64,000 nucleotides of DNA from Desulfosudis oleivorans (GCA_020723325.1 DYJD01000012.1:1-64000); one strand, 5' to 3'; counted from the stretch's first letter, positions 43,000 to 52,821 are shown. Notes: generated from the sequence alone by a model not told the origin. Numbers and translations are program-made.

Positions 43000-44289
43000 T
43001 CATTTGTTGGGCGGTCTTTTGCCGTTCAACTGTTTTCCCAGGAAAACCTCCGGGGACAACCGCTGCTTGGTCACCGGGTGGCGCACGGTCCGCTTCAGCA
43101 CAAAATCGAATAGCAACGGATTGTAGTCATAGATTTCATTTAGGTATTTCCGCTCTTCCTCAGTAATAAATCCGTCCTTCACCAGGTCGCCGGTGCGCAG
43201 GATGACATTGATCCCCGGCAAGGGGTAATCACTGCCGTTGACCAAGCGATGGTGCAGGTCCTGCCGCATCAGAATCGTGGAAATGGGAACCGGCATCCGG
43301 TTGAACTGAACCTGGGCGGAGATATCCCCAAATAAAAGCCCTTCATAGCGTTTGTCTTCCATCATCCGGATAAACAGGCTGAAACAGGAAGCCCTGCCGT
43401 TATTCGGATCATCCAGATCCACACAATCCCCCAAACTGGCGCAATGGGCCATGATCACGCACACACCGGCATCCAAGGGCCTGCGCAGTAACAGCGGGTT
43501 GCCGAAGCGCTGATCCGCTTCGGCCTCCACGGCCTGTTCTTCCCCGGTGTGGGTGATCAGGACCATATTGTAGACCAGCATTTTTTGATAAAAGGGATCC
43601 ACGGCCGGATCCGCGGGATCGATGCCCATGGCATTGGGCAACCATTTGACGAAACGCACGCCCTGCCGGCCCCAGCGTTCAAGTTCCGCCAAGGCATCCG
43701 GCCGATAGGGGTGAACCGAAACAACCGGAATAAATATATCCGGATATTGCCCGGCCAGATTCCAGACATATTCATTGGGCACATAAAAACTCGTTTTGGC
43801 TGGATCGGCAACGCCGTCAGGGGAATAATACTTGTCAAAGGCGAAAATGAGAAATTTCCCATGGTGTTCCATGTTTCGGATCAGGCTTACCAAACGTTGG
43901 ATATACTCCTGATCCGCCTTTTCAAAATGCCGGATGCCGGCGGCACTGGCATAGACCCGGAATTTCAGATGCTCAATAGGATGACGCCAGCTTTGCATAT
44001 GGGGATTGACATGGGCACCGCTGCCATCCGTGCCCAAGCCGACAATATGGGTGTGGTAGTCTTGCAGTTGCGAAGGGTCGATGCCGCTGTAGGCTTGTTC
44101 GATAAGAGCCAGGGCACCTTTGGAAGCCTTGGTTTTCAGTTGGTCCGGTTTGAATTTGGAAGCCCCGCCGATTTTGTCGATGATGCATCCGGAAAGAAGC
44201 ACGGTAGTAAGCAGTGCTGCGGTGAAAAGAAAAGAAAGAAATGAAATGGTTTCAGTTTTAATCCGGTCATCATTCTCATTGCGATTCAT
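43000..44289 (-). CDS. amidohydrolase-family lipoprotein
   Basis: A 429-residue protein with a hydrophobic N-terminus ending in LLSGC, a good lipobox, so it is probably a periplasm-facing lipoprotein. The metal-dependent TIM-barrel hydrolase pattern is visible: DYHTHIVGLG (first metal His pair), KWLPNAMGIDPA, ITHTGEE, IMAHCAS and NGSDYPL (the conserved Asp). This resembles the amidohydrolase 2 / TatD-like group; the substrate is unknown. The ATG at 44289 has AAAGGGGG upstream; an in-frame start at 44325 is less likely because it lacks one. Confidence 0.75.
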   Translation of the reverse strand: MNRNENDDRIKTETISFLSFLFTAALLTTVLLSGCIIDKIGGASKFKPDQLKTKASKGALALIEQAYSGIDPSQLQDYHTHIVGLGTDGSGAHVNPHMQSWRHPIEHLKFRVYASAAGIRHFEKADQEYIQRLVSLIRNMEHHGKFLIFAFDKYYSPDGVADPAKTSFYVPNEYVWNLAGQYPDIFIPVVSVHPYRPDALAELERWGRQGVRFVKWLPNAMGIDPADPAVDPFYQKMLVYNMVLITHTGEEQAVEAEADQRFGNPLLLRRPLDAGVCVIMAHCASLGDCVDLDDPNNGRASCFSLFIRMMEDKRYEGLLFGDISAQVQFNRMPVPISTILMRQDLHHRLVNGSDYPLPGINVILRTGDLVKDGFITEEERKYLNEIYDYNPLLFDFVLKRTVRHPVTKQRLSPEVFLGKQLNGKRPPNK

Positions 44290-44615
44290 GGCTTGCCCCC
44301 TTTCTGGCTTGATAGCGTTTACCATGGCTGGATCAAAGAATGTGCCAAGTTGGCTTTTCAGAAATATTTACCGAAATCTTTAGAGGTTGAGCATGAATCC
44401 AGTTCACCGGCAGCCACCGGGAAATGTCTCCAATATACATTTGGTGGTTTTGATGTATACAAAGAATACAATCATGATTTGTGACTCCGATAAAGACGGC
44501 CGGCCTTAATAATTTGGAATTGTCATGTTAAGACGGATTGACATGCAATACTCCTTCGCATATAGTCGGCACCCATAAACATGAGCATTTCTCCATGGAT
44601 AAAGGGGGTAAACCC

Positions 44616-44957
44616 ATGAGCACATCAGAGCAGAGAATCAACCGACGGGTTGAGGCAAGTTTTGAAATCAACTATGTCCATGAGGGTGACTACCTGATCT
44701 CTTTCAGCAAGGACATATCGGCCGACGGCATGTTCATCTATACGGAAAATCCGCCCGCTGTGGGAACCACCACCCGGCTTTCCTTTGCCATTGATGAAAA
44801 TCGTTCGCCATTCAATGTGGCGGCCAAAGTCATCTGGGTCAATACATCCGGCGGAAGCAAGGACAAAGGTGCCGGCGTCCAATTCATGGCCCCCTCCAAG
44901 GAAATAAAGGAAGCGGTCTTGAAATTCGTCAATCGGGTGGCGGTGGTGCTCGAATAG
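44616..44957 (+). CDS. PilZ-domain protein
   Basis: A 113-residue single-domain PilZ protein. RINRRVEASFEINY holds the RxxxR element and DISADGMFIYTENPP the D/NxSxxG element for cyclic di-GMP binding; VIWVN and GAGVQF are the later strands. This TIGR02266-like subgroup is common in deltaproteobacterial lineages. AAAGGGGG precedes the ATG at 44616. It likely transmits cyclic di-GMP to motility or envelope targets. It stands alone. Confidence 0.85.
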   Translation: MSTSEQRINRRVEASFEINYVHEGDYLISFSKDISADGMFIYTENPPAVGTTTRLSFAIDENRSPFNVAAKVIWVNTSGGSKDKGAGVQFMAPSKEIKEAVLKFVNRVAVVLE

Positions 44958-45087
44958 AGTTTTTTGTCCAACTTTGATTTGAATGCATCACTTTTTGCGC
45001 AGTGCGGATCACTATCCAGGCACAGTTTAAAAATGTAAACCATGTGGGCTTGCCCCCCAATCACACCAGGCAAATAGGATAACCAAA

Positions 45088-46008
45088 ATGAAGCACATTA
45101 TCGCATCAAGCAAAATCTTGCTGTTCAGTATTGTTTTGTGCATGTTTGTGCTCGGCGGAGCTGTTCATGCTGCCGAGAAACTGACGCGGATCGCCGACAA
45201 TGTCTATGCCTATGTGGACACCAAACAGAGTTCCAAAAACAACAGCTTCGGCGCCAATGCCGGCATCATCATCGGCCGGGACGGCATCGCCGTGGTTGAC
45301 ACACTGGTTTCCGCCAAAGAGGCCAAACGTTTTATCAAAGCCATCAAGTCCGTTTCCAAAAAGCCCATCAAATACGTGATCAATACTCATTACCACTTGG
45401 ATCATGCTTTTGGGAATTCCGAGTTTGCCAAACTGGGGGCAGTGATCATCGCCCAGGAGAACAACAAACAGGCCATGATAAAAAGTGCCGAGGCGACTCT
45501 GAAAGATATCGGTCAGTTCGGCCTGACCATGGAGGACATGAAGGGCACCGCCATCGCCTATCCGACTTTAAGCTATGGTGATCGGATAACCATTGACCTG
45601 GGCAACCAGCTCATCGAGCTACGCCATGCCCTCGTCTCCCATACCGACGGCGACACCCTGGTCTATCTGCCGGACAAGAAAATCCTTTTTACCGGCGATA
45701 TCCTGTTCACGAACTACCACCCCTTCCTGGCCGAAGGCAACATCGAGAGCTGGTGCACTGAGCTGGACGAACTCCAAGCCATGGATGTGGAGAAAATTAT
45801 TCCCGGCCACGGTCCTCTTTCCGGTAAGCAGGACCTTACGACCATGAAACAATATCTGCTGCAATTCGACCAGCAGGCCAAAGCGATTGCCGCCCAGGGC
45901 GGAGATCCCCAGGCGCTTACAGCCGAAATACTGAAAACCCTGCCTCAGCGAGCCGAGGCCGCCTGGCTCATCACTGCCAATTTGAAAATGAAATACTTAA
46001 ACAAATGA
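45088..46008 (+). CDS. exported metallo-beta-lactamase-fold hydrolase
   Basis: A 306-residue hydrolase with a signal peptide (cleavage near AVHA-AEK). Metal motifs are NTHYHLDHAFGN, SHTDGDTLVYL, FTGDILF and PGHGPLSG. This is the SoxH / quinoprotein-relay MBL-like group, periplasmic and zinc-dependent. Real beta-lactamase activity is possible but less likely than metabolic hydrolysis. The start has a GGATAACCAAA leader, a weak ribosome site. It is not closely related to the MBL lipoprotein at 17643. Confidence 0.8.
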   Translation: MKHIIASSKILLFSIVLCMFVLGGAVHAAEKLTRIADNVYAYVDTKQSSKNNSFGANAGIIIGRDGIAVVDTLVSAKEAKRFIKAIKSVSKKPIKYVINTHYHLDHAFGNSEFAKLGAVIIAQENNKQAMIKSAEATLKDIGQFGLTMEDMKGTAIAYPTLSYGDRITIDLGNQLIELRHALVSHTDGDTLVYLPDKKILFTGDILFTNYHPFLAEGNIESWCTELDELQAMDVEKIIPGHGPLSGKQDLTTMKQYLLQFDQQAKAIAAQGGDPQALTAEILKTLPQRAEAAWLITANLKMKYLNK

Positions 46009-46024
46009 TAATGGCGCCCTTTCT

Positions 46025-46591
46025 TTGCTTACCCCAAAAGTAAAAAAATGCAGCCCTGATAATTGTATCGATCACAGGCGAAGGCCACTCAATAAGACGA
46101 GTGGCCTTTGCCCCGTTGAATATACCTATGACGCCAATTATCGCAAGACCTCCGAGACTACCAACTACGGAGTGTTCCAGAAGACCAACACCTACGAATT
46201 TTACGCGAACGGAAGTAAAAAGACGTTCACCGGCCCGGACGGCATAACCTACACCTACTCGTACGACGACAACAACCAGCTTGCCGCGGTCACCATCCCC
46301 AACGTGGGAGCCATCACGGTCAACGAATACACCTGGACGCGGCCGAAATCCATGACCCTGCCCGGCGGCACCACCAAGGAATTTGTTTACGACCCCATGA
46401 TGCGGCTAAAAGAGCTGCACGCCAAGGACCCGGCCCAGAACCCGTTGCTCAACTACTACTACGAGCATGACAAGGTGAATAATGTTACGTCCAAGTTCAC
46501 CGAGCACGGAAATTACAATTACGGGTATGACGATCTGTACCGGCTGACTTCCAGCGACAACCCGGAGAGCTGCCTATTCCGCTCAAACTGA
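46025..46591 (+). pseudogene. RHS-repeat protein fragment
   Basis: About 188 codons encode YD-type repeats (EYTYDANYRKT, GITYTYSYDDNNQL, FVYDPMMRL, YGYDDLYRLTS), the hallmark of RHS/YD-repeat proteins that carry toxic C-termini. Both ends are missing: the N-terminal 20 residues look non-homologous, and the frame is broken at about 46575 by the IS21-type end. It is a remnant of a large RHS gene. Confidence 0.75.
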
Positions 46592-46649
46592 CCACCGATT
46601 CCGGAGGATACTGACCACCCGTTCCGCTTTATTGTGACCACCTGTTCCG
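46589..46649. repeat. three TGACCACC(N)2TTCCG terminal repeats of IS21
   Basis: Copies at 46589-46603, 46612-46626 and 46635-46649, exactly 23 bases apart, just beyond the end of the RHS fragment. IS21-type transposases bind such repeated terminal sites. Confidence 0.65.
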
Positions 46650-46695
46650 CTGTAAACTGTCCACTTTATCGGAGCGAAGCGACGCTGTGGTTTTT

Positions 46696-47454
46696 TTATT
46701 TTTCAGACTTGTTCGATTTCGTCAAGGAAGAATGGATTTTTCTCATGGAGTCTCCTTTTAAATTGATTTTATGAGCGTTGTGAACCAGGCGGTCGAGGAT
46801 GGCATCCGCCAAGGTGGGATCGCCGATGTGTTCGATCCAGTTTTTAACCGGTACCTGGGTGGTAATGATAGTGGAAGAGATGGACTGCCGGTCTTCCAGC
46901 ACCTCCAACAGATCCCGACGTTCCGAGTCGCTCATGGGGGCAATGCAAAAATCATCGATGATGAGTAACTTGATCTTTGAAAATTTATTCATCAATTTCG
47001 GGTAAGAGCCATCGGCCCTGGCAATGGCGACTTCCTGATAGAGCCTCGGAGCCCGCTTGTACATAGCTGAATGGCCGTTACGGATGGCACTGTTGGCAAT
47101 GGCACTGGCGATATAAGTCTTCCCGACGCCGGTGGGACCGATGATAATCACATTCTGGGTCTTTTTGATCCAGTCGCTGCCGGTGAGCCTGACCAGCACG
47201 GATTTGTCCAAGGAGCGGGGCGTCTTAAAATCAATATTCTCGATGCAGGCACTGTCTCTGAGCCGGGCTGCTTTCAGTAGGCGGTCCATGCGACGATCTT
47301 CTTTGAATGCCCATTGCCGGTCTACCAGCATGGCAAACCGGTCTTCAAAGCTCAGCCCTCCCACGTCCGGCTGGGTAAGCTGCCGGCTAAAGGCTTCGGC
47401 CATTGCGGCAAGTTTCATGTCGTAGAGTTTTTCAAGTGTCTGTTGGGTCAACAT
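46696..47454 (-). CDS. istB: IstB ATPase of IS21 element
   Basis: A 252-residue AAA+ ATPase of the DnaC/IstB type. Walker A is IIIGPTGVGKTYIASA and Walker B is KLLIIDDFCIAP; SSTIITTQVPVKNW is the sensor region. IstB loads and stimulates the IstA transposase. It appears intact. A start with AAACCCC lies inside the istA end, with the 7-base overlap usual for the pair. Confidence 0.9.
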   Translation of the reverse strand: MLTQQTLEKLYDMKLAAMAEAFSRQLTQPDVGGLSFEDRFAMLVDRQWAFKEDRRMDRLLKAARLRDSACIENIDFKTPRSLDKSVLVRLTGSDWIKKTQNVIIIGPTGVGKTYIASAIANSAIRNGHSAMYKRAPRLYQEVAIARADGSYPKLMNKFSKIKLLIIDDFCIAPMSDSERRDLLEVLEDRQSISSTIITTQVPVKNWIEHIGDPTLADAILDRLVHNAHKINLKGDSMRKIHSSLTKSNKSEK

Positions 47455-48206
47455 GGGGTTTCCTCCTTCTGATAATAATATGCGCCTCTGATATTGGGAT
47501 GAATCACCGTGGAATTTCTTGTGGCCGACTCCATCGGCTGCCGGTCGAGCCCCTTTTTCAGTATGGACTCGACGCTTTTATACGAATAGGAACTGATGGC
47601 CACCGCCCGTTTGCAGGCGTCTTCCAGGCGTTGGGGGCTGTAGCGTTTGGCAAGGCGCATGACGCCCAGGCAGGCCCGAAAGCCTTGCTCCGGGTGCATG
47701 CGCCGCTGCATGATTTCCGTGACCACACGCTGGGTGTTGGGACCTGTCTGCCCGGCCCAGTTGATGATCCGTGAAGGGGACCACTCCAAATACTTTTGAT
47801 GCGCCTTGGGCATGTGCTGGGTCTCTGTGGTGTGAGCATAGGGTCTGTGGCTCTTCTGATGACCGGCCACCCGTTGGTTTTTATGAAAGGCTTCAACCGT
47901 GGTGGCGGTTATTCTGACATCAAGCTTTTGACCCCGCAACTGATAGGGTACGCTGTAAAAGTGCCGTTCAACCTCGATGTGGTAATCGATATTTACGGTG
48001 GCCTGCTTCCATTGGGCGAACTCATATCGATAAGCAGGAAGGGGCATCAATGCCGGCTTGTCGACGGTTTCAAACAGATGACGGCGTGAGACTTTCATTT
48101 TTTGCAAAGGCCGCTCGTTAAATTCGACAAGCTTTTCCTGGATGGCCTGATTAAATTCCGCCAGCGAGAAAAATCGATGGTTTCGTAATGCCGCTAGTAT
48201 CCAGTA
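47448..48206 (-). pseudogene. istA: IstA transposase, N-terminal half missing
   Basis: About 250 residues from WILAALRNHRFFSLAEFNQ to the end, while intact IstA is about 500. The DDE catalytic core upstream of this point is gone. The first residues of the open frame come from the flanking Y1 element. The remaining C-terminal part (PYQLRGQKLDVRITATTVE and the YSPQRLEDACKRAV region) is well preserved, so the disruption is probably recent. Confidence 0.85.
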
Positions 48207-49577
48207 AAAATGGGGACAGGTCCGATACGACAATTATTAGTTGACACGCAATCTTTCTTGATCTATGTATCGTGATGTATCGTGGTATAAAACCTGATCA
48301 ATAGAGTAAAATGTACTGAAAATATAAAATAATTTCGCTGTAACCCATTGAGAAATTAAAAGGGGGGATAAGGCCATGCCAAGAACCGCGCGTCTTTTAA
48401 TTCCGAATGAACCGGCAGTGTATCATGTGATAACCCGGACAGCTCTTGGGGGATATCCTTTGGGAGATGTGGAAAAGGACTTTCTGGTGGATCTGATCAG
48501 GCGCTTGAGCAAGGTATATTTTATTGAGGTATTCGGCTTTTGTATCATGGGAAACCACATCCATGCCCTGCTGCGCATGTTTCCGGAAAACTCCGTATCA
48601 GATGAGGATGTCAAGAAACACTATGCCCGCCTGCATGGCCAGGACAAGATATGTCTGGACGGCCAGATTCCGTTCCTGAAACAGAAATGGACCAGCCTTT
48701 CCGAATTCTGCAAGGAACTCAAGCAGACCTTTTCCCGTTTTTACAATAAGCGCCATGGTCGCCGAGGTTTTTTCTGGGGCGATCGTTTCAAAAGCCTGAT
48801 TGTGGAGAAGGGTGAAACCCTGATCAACTGCTTGGCCTATATCGACCTTAATCCGGTGCGGGCCGGGCTGGTGGCAAAGCCCGAGGAGTATCGCTGGAAT
48901 TCCATCGGCTACCATGCCCAGCAGAAAAACAAGGGGGATTTTCTTTCCCTGGATTTCGGCCTGAAAGAATTCGGTGTACTGGATACAAAGGAACGTTTGC
49001 GTCTTTATCGAAAATTTTTGTACGAAGCCGGGGCCATCAAGACGGGTGGGAAGAAAAAAGGCATAGAGCAGAAAACCGTGGAAAAGGAGCGGAAAAAAGG
49101 TTACCGCTTCACCCGCACGGACCGGTTTCTTCATCGCACACGTTATTTCACTGATTCCGGCATCATTGGCTCCAAGGAGTTTGTGCGGCAGCAATACTTA
49201 CACGTCAAGGATCTATTCCAAGCCCCAAAGGAGAAGAAACCAAAACCCATTTCGGGTTTAAAAGGGCTTTACTCTTTGAAGCGCCTTACAGAGTGAATGG
49301 TTTCACCAACGACCCAAATTATCTCCTGATGGTTTCAACTGAAACCAATCGAATTTAATTATTTTGATTCAATTGTTCCATGCTTATTGCAGGGCGGCAC
49401 TTCATGATCTTCTACACCCAACCCTCACCCCTGATTTTCAACCGGCAATACACGATGTCCGATTGACGTAGCAATCCTTTTTTAAAAACACAGTTTTGAT
49501 CAATCTAATTTCCTTCAATTGGCTAGATGGATTGAGCTATCGATAATCAATAACGCGCATAGAACCTGTCCCTATCG
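48207..49577 (+). mobile_element. Y1 (REP-associated/IS200-like) transposon unit inserted in istA
   Basis: The unit runs from GGGACAGGT (48213-48221) to the inverted ACCTGTCCC (49564-49572) and encloses one HUH transposase gene. These GGGACAGG ends are typical of the REP-associated tyrosine transposase units seen in many deltaproteobacterial genomes. It interrupts the IS21 istA gene. The exact ends are uncertain by a few bases. Confidence 0.65.
48376..49296 (+). CDS. tnpA: REP-associated tyrosine (Y1) transposase
   Basis: A 306-residue HUH transposase: PNEPAVYHVITRTALGG at the start, FGFCIMGNHIHALLRM with the His-hydrophobic-His metal pair, then the RGFFWGDRFKSLIVE block, with a Tyr nucleophile candidate in NCLAYIDLNPVRAGL. 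A basic, Lys-rich C-terminal extension of about 90 residues follows. AGGGGGG lies before the ATG. Y1 enzymes cut single-stranded hairpins at element ends. Confidence 0.88.
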   Translation: MPRTARLLIPNEPAVYHVITRTALGGYPLGDVEKDFLVDLIRRLSKVYFIEVFGFCIMGNHIHALLRMFPENSVSDEDVKKHYARLHGQDKICLDGQIPFLKQKWTSLSEFCKELKQTFSRFYNKRHGRRGFFWGDRFKSLIVEKGETLINCLAYIDLNPVRAGLVAKPEEYRWNSIGYHAQQKNKGDFLSLDFGLKEFGVLDTKERLRLYRKFLYEAGAIKTGGKKKGIEQKTVEKERKKGYRFTRTDRFLHRTRYFTDSGIIGSKEFVRQQYLHVKDLFQAPKEKKPKPISGLKGLYSLKRLTE

Positions 49578-49963
49578 ATCTTGGCGGGCTTTTGGGGCTG
49601 CTCAAATTTTTGGACCTTTTCGACTTTAACAAAAACAGTCGAGATGTACGCTACGGGAAACTCGAAATTTATCTTATTGAAATCGCCTTTTCATAAGCCT
49701 GTTTGCATAAAATATGGAAACCTCCGGCTTCTCCCAGATTCTTCCAGTGCAACGTCCTTGGCCGTGAATTGAGTGGTCCGATCATTAACCAACACGGGAT
49801 CTATCTTTGTAATCCAAATTTATTGACAATTATGGGCTGATCCATTTACCTTTCACCCATAAGGAGCGTAAATTCTCATGAATGTCGTTTGGATGTGCAA
49901 GTTCAGGGGGATAACGGAAATCGTGAAATTCTTTGCTGTGGAGGATGCACCTGCATTATTTCC
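49578..49963. other. region without recognised gene
   Basis: About 385 bp between the Y1 unit and the cysteine-rich protein gene. Small open frames exist but none has a ribosome site plus a recognisable product. Sequence to the right of the Y1 unit does not read as the missing istA half, so a deletion accompanied the insertion. Confidence 0.4.
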
Positions 49964-50584
49964 ATGAACACTTACCAAACAGAACAGTTGGAAACCCTGC
50001 GTCTGGTCCGGCAGGAATTGGCCGTTTGTGGCGCCGAGGACCTGCTTCAGCTTAAAACTAAAATTACGGAATATCTCGCCTTCCGGACCCAGGTGGCGGC
50101 TTTTCTAAAAACTCATTTTCAGTCCATCTGCACGGATAAATGCTACCAAAACCGGCTGAGCGCCTGTTGTTCCAAGGACGGTATCATCACGTTTTTTGCC
50201 GATGTGGTCGTCAATGTCCTGGCTTCCGGGCTGGAAGAACTGGCGCAGATGGAAAGGACCATCCTTGCGCCTGCCAATGACTTCAAATGCATCTATCTCA
50301 CTGCCGAGGGTTGCCGCTGGCGCATCAAACCGATTGTCTGCGAGTTCTTCCTGTGCGATGAGGCGGAAAACAAGGTATTCGGGCATGACGCCCAAGCGCG
50401 CAAATGCTGGGAGGAATTCAGCGCCCTTAAAAAAACCTTCAACTGGCCGGACCGAACGGTCCTATTCGAGACCATTGAGCATGAATTCATGGCCAGGGGC
50501 TGCCGCTCGCCCCTCATGTACCTGCACAACAGCCCTGGGCTTGTGCGCATTAGACGCCGGCGGGAGGAAAGACACAAACAATAG
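49964..50584 (+). CDS. cysteine-rich hypothetical protein
   Basis: About 206 residues from the ATG at 49964; an in-frame TTG at 49889 would add a CCGGCTC segment. Cysteines cluster as CTDKCYQNRLSACCSKDG, FKCIYLTAEGCRW and FFLCDEAENK, plausibly a metal or Fe-S site like the YkgJ zinc/iron family, although the spacing is not typical. No signal peptide. Start uncertain because GGAGG lies 20 bases upstream. The function is unknown. Confidence 0.6.
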   Translation: MNTYQTEQLETLRLVRQELAVCGAEDLLQLKTKITEYLAFRTQVAAFLKTHFQSICTDKCYQNRLSACCSKDGIITFFADVVVNVLASGLEELAQMERTILAPANDFKCIYLTAEGCRWRIKPIVCEFFLCDEAENKVFGHDAQARKCWEEFSALKKTFNWPDRTVLFETIEHEFMARGCRSPLMYLHNSPGLVRIRRRREERHKQ

Positions 50585-50628
50585 GCTGTAGGGTTCTCCT
50601 ACTATAAATAGCACTTGGCGACATGCTG

Positions 50629-51456
50629 TCAATTGTTGCGTTTCCTCCAAAAAATAAGACCGAATAAACCGGAAAACAGCAATCCAAAAGACCCAGGCAA
50701 AGGCACTGCCGGCCCGCCGATAAGTTCTGCACTGGCCGTGGTCGGACCATAAAGGGGGCCGATGGTGAAGGGCGGGTTGACGTTGCCGGTCAGGCTCCCA
50801 CCGAGATTAAAGTTTAAAACGACGCTGCCGTCCGGAAGGATCTCAAAAATGGGGCTGCCGATCATGCTGATGGAAAATGTATCGAATTTTATAAAATCCT
50901 TTTTGCCGTCCGCGTTTAAGTCTTCGCCCAAGTCAATTTTGCTCGGGCATAATTTGCCTGAAAGGCTGGCCTGTTCCGGCGGTGGAAACAGACTGAACAA
51001 CGACTGATTGGCGTTGAGGGAGGTTGTATATTCGCTTTTAAGTTTGGCTTTGGTGCTGAATTGAATGCTGGAACCATCCGGCCGACCGAAAAAGTCGTTG
51101 ACGCTGTCCACGTCCGTTAGGGACATATCCAGAAAGATGTCAAAAAAACTGGTGACGTAAAAGTCTGTTGTTGATCCCGGCACCCGGGAGATCAGGCTCA
51201 TGCCTTGGGATGCCTTACTGAGTGATTCCTGAATCACGATAAGGGACTGGACCGGATTGTAGCCCTGACCAAGGGGCATGTTCACCGGCACACCGGTCAG
51301 ATACAGACTTTCTATTTCTGTTTTAATGGTTGCCACATGGATGCTGGAAGCATCCACTGCCGCCGCAGTTGTCAGCAGGCAAAATACTGCGAGAAAAATT
51401 CGGACAACATTTTTCTTCCCACCTGTTTGTGAATGAAGATGTCTCCGTCGGGTCAT
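50629..51456 (-). CDS. PEP-CTERM sorted exported protein
   Basis: A 275-residue protein with an N-terminal signal segment (FLAVFCLLTTAAAVDA) and a C-terminal PEP-CTERM tripartite tail: VPLPGSFGLLFSGLFGLIFW then RKRNN. Such proteins are anchored and cut by exosortase and linked to exopolysaccharide. The middle contains a calcium-type DLNADGKKDF loop. AAGGAG precedes the ATG at 51456. No exosortase is present in the window, so the partner lies elsewhere. Confidence 0.8.
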   Translation of the reverse strand: MTRRRHLHSQTGGKKNVVRIFLAVFCLLTTAAAVDASSIHVATIKTEIESLYLTGVPVNMPLGQGYNPVQSLIVIQESLSKASQGMSLISRVPGSTTDFYVTSFFDIFLDMSLTDVDSVNDFFGRPDGSSIQFSTKAKLKSEYTTSLNANQSLFSLFPPPEQASLSGKLCPSKIDLGEDLNADGKKDFIKFDTFSISMIGSPIFEILPDGSVVLNFNLGGSLTGNVNPPFTIGPLYGPTTASAELIGGPAVPLPGSFGLLFSGLFGLIFWRKRNN

Positions 51457-51474
51457 GATTAATCTCCTTTGCAC

Positions 51475-51814
51475 CGTATCTGTATTATTAATACATTACG
51501 AGTATGAACAAATATTCCCCGCATCCGCTTTCCTTTGGATGCGCTCTAAAATTCTTTTTCAATTTGTAAGTTTTAACGAAGTTGGCGGTTCACCAGGCGC
51601 TTTAAAATCTTTCATCCCGGCGTTTTCCCAATAATTGCCATAAAAAGTGAAATTCACCGCAATTATAGGACTTAAATCAAATTTTGTTTTTTCAAAGCCA
51701 GGAAAAGCCAGGAGTGAGTGTAAATAGGTCCTTATGTTGCATTATGGTCCTGTGTCAAGTTTTTTTTAATAGATATTAGACCTCTATCTTTATAAATTTT
51801 GCTTCAGGATAAAA
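51475..51814. other. AT-rich intergenic region
   Basis: 340 bp divergent between the PEP-CTERM gene and the small gene at 51815. It should hold the promoters of both. Nothing else was recognised. Confidence 0.3.
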
Positions 51815-52054
51815 ATGCGGAGGCCGTTACCTGCCGGAAAATACTGCCTGCAGACAGAGTATCTCGTCATTATGCGATACGAATTGACAGATAGCGGCTG
51901 GCTGTGTGAAAAAGAGGGCGACTTAAGGGAGGCAGAAAAAACCGGCCTTCATCATCGTTTCGTTCGTATCGAGGCAGGAAACCTCTCCCATCGCGGCAGG
52001 ACGGCCGAAAAGATGATCAAGGACCCAAATCACAACCCCTCGCTCTCAGGATAA
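51815..52054 (+). CDS. small hypothetical protein
   Basis: A 79-residue polar protein starting MRRPLPAGKYCLQTEYL. CAGGAT gives a modest ribosome site. It ends 9 bases before the thioesterase gene and could be its leader gene. No family is recognised; the composition is compatible with a real protein but not decisive. Confidence 0.35.
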   Translation: MRRPLPAGKYCLQTEYLVIMRYELTDSGWLCEKEGDLREAEKTGLHHRFVRIEAGNLSHRGRTAEKMIKDPNHNPSLSG

Positions 52055-52063
52055 AAGATTCCC

Positions 52064-52561
52064 ATGAACCAGCAAAACCGGCTCAAACTCATTCACAATG
52101 ATCCCACCAATGGCTGTTTCGGATGCGGCCCGAAAAACGATTTCGGCCTGCGTATGAAAATCCTCACCGACGAAACCGAAGTGTGCGCATATCTCACAGT
52201 GCCGCAGCATCTCTGCGGTTATAATCAGATCGTCCACGGTGGTGTCATTGCCACCATCCTGGATGAGATCATGGGCTGGGCAGGGATTTACCTGCTTAAA
52301 AAAATCGCTGTTACCAAAACCATGTCAATTGATTTTTTAAAAGCGGCGCGCATCGGTGATCCGCTCACGGTAAAAGGCGGAATCCTGAATCAATGCGGCA
52401 AGCGGGAGGTCCGCATTCAAGGAGCGATTTATGACAGCGGCAATAATCTTTGCGCCCGGTCCGAGGGTTTGTTTGCTTTACTGACCCCGCAAATGGCGAG
52501 GCGCATGGGGGTGATGACCGATATGGAGTTGAAACAATTGTTCGAACCCATCCTGGCTTAA
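52064..52561 (+). CDS. PaaI-like hotdog-fold thioesterase
   Basis: A 165-residue hotdog-fold protein. GCFGCGPKNDFGLRM at the start and the HGGVIATILDEIMGW motif are typical of the PaaI/4HBT acyl-CoA thioesterase group, followed by KTMSIDFLKAARIGDPL. Likely hydrolyses an acyl-CoA. It may be co-transcribed with the small gene before it. Confidence 0.85.
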   Translation: MNQQNRLKLIHNDPTNGCFGCGPKNDFGLRMKILTDETEVCAYLTVPQHLCGYNQIVHGGVIATILDEIMGWAGIYLLKKIAVTKTMSIDFLKAARIGDPLTVKGGILNQCGKREVRIQGAIYDSGNNLCARSEGLFALLTPQMARRMGVMTDMELKQLFEPILA

Positions 52562-52620
52562 TTTGGATGGGGTGGAAATGGCAATCGCAGATGACCATCA
52601 ACGCCGACCAGCGCCGGTGA

Positions 52621-52821
52621 TCACTTCAGATCCATCAAACAATCCTGCAGTTTTTTGGAGATGGACAGGGAACTCGGCATTTGATCCACTTCATTGGGGT
52701 CCGCCCCCCGGCGATCAAAACCTTGACGGCGACGTTCGATAAAATAAGTCCCTTTAAGGTTTAGATGGCATTTTCTGCGCTCTTCCCCTGACCGGCGCTC
52801 TTTATCTTTGGGCCCATGCAT
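52621..52821 (-). CDS. small Arg-rich protein
   Basis: A 66-residue protein starting MHGPKDKERRSGEERRK with a second FIERRRQGFDRRG segment. Two RRxGxxRR-type motifs like these are common in short uncharacterised deltaproteobacterial proteins. TTATGAGG-type sequence precedes the start. It is convergent with the thioesterase and upstream of the groEL terminator. Confidence 0.5.
   Translation of the reverse strand: MHGPKDKERRSGEERRKCHLNLKGTYFIERRRQGFDRRGADPNEVDQMPSSLSISKKLQDCLMDLK

Larger units (their letters stand above)
46589..48206 (-). mobile_element. IS21-family insertion sequence, right part missing
   Basis: It contains istB (46696-47454) and the C-terminal half of istA (47448 onward), both minus strand with a 7-base overlap. 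The left end carries three direct copies of a TGACCACC-containing repeat at 23-bp spacing, typical multiple terminal sites of IS21 elements. The other end was lost where a Y1 transposase unit begins at about 48207. Confidence 0.8.

Noticed and set aside
49581-49772. 63-codon plus-strand frame after the Y1 unit
   Set aside because: No ribosome site, no family, and a composition typical of non-coding flanks.
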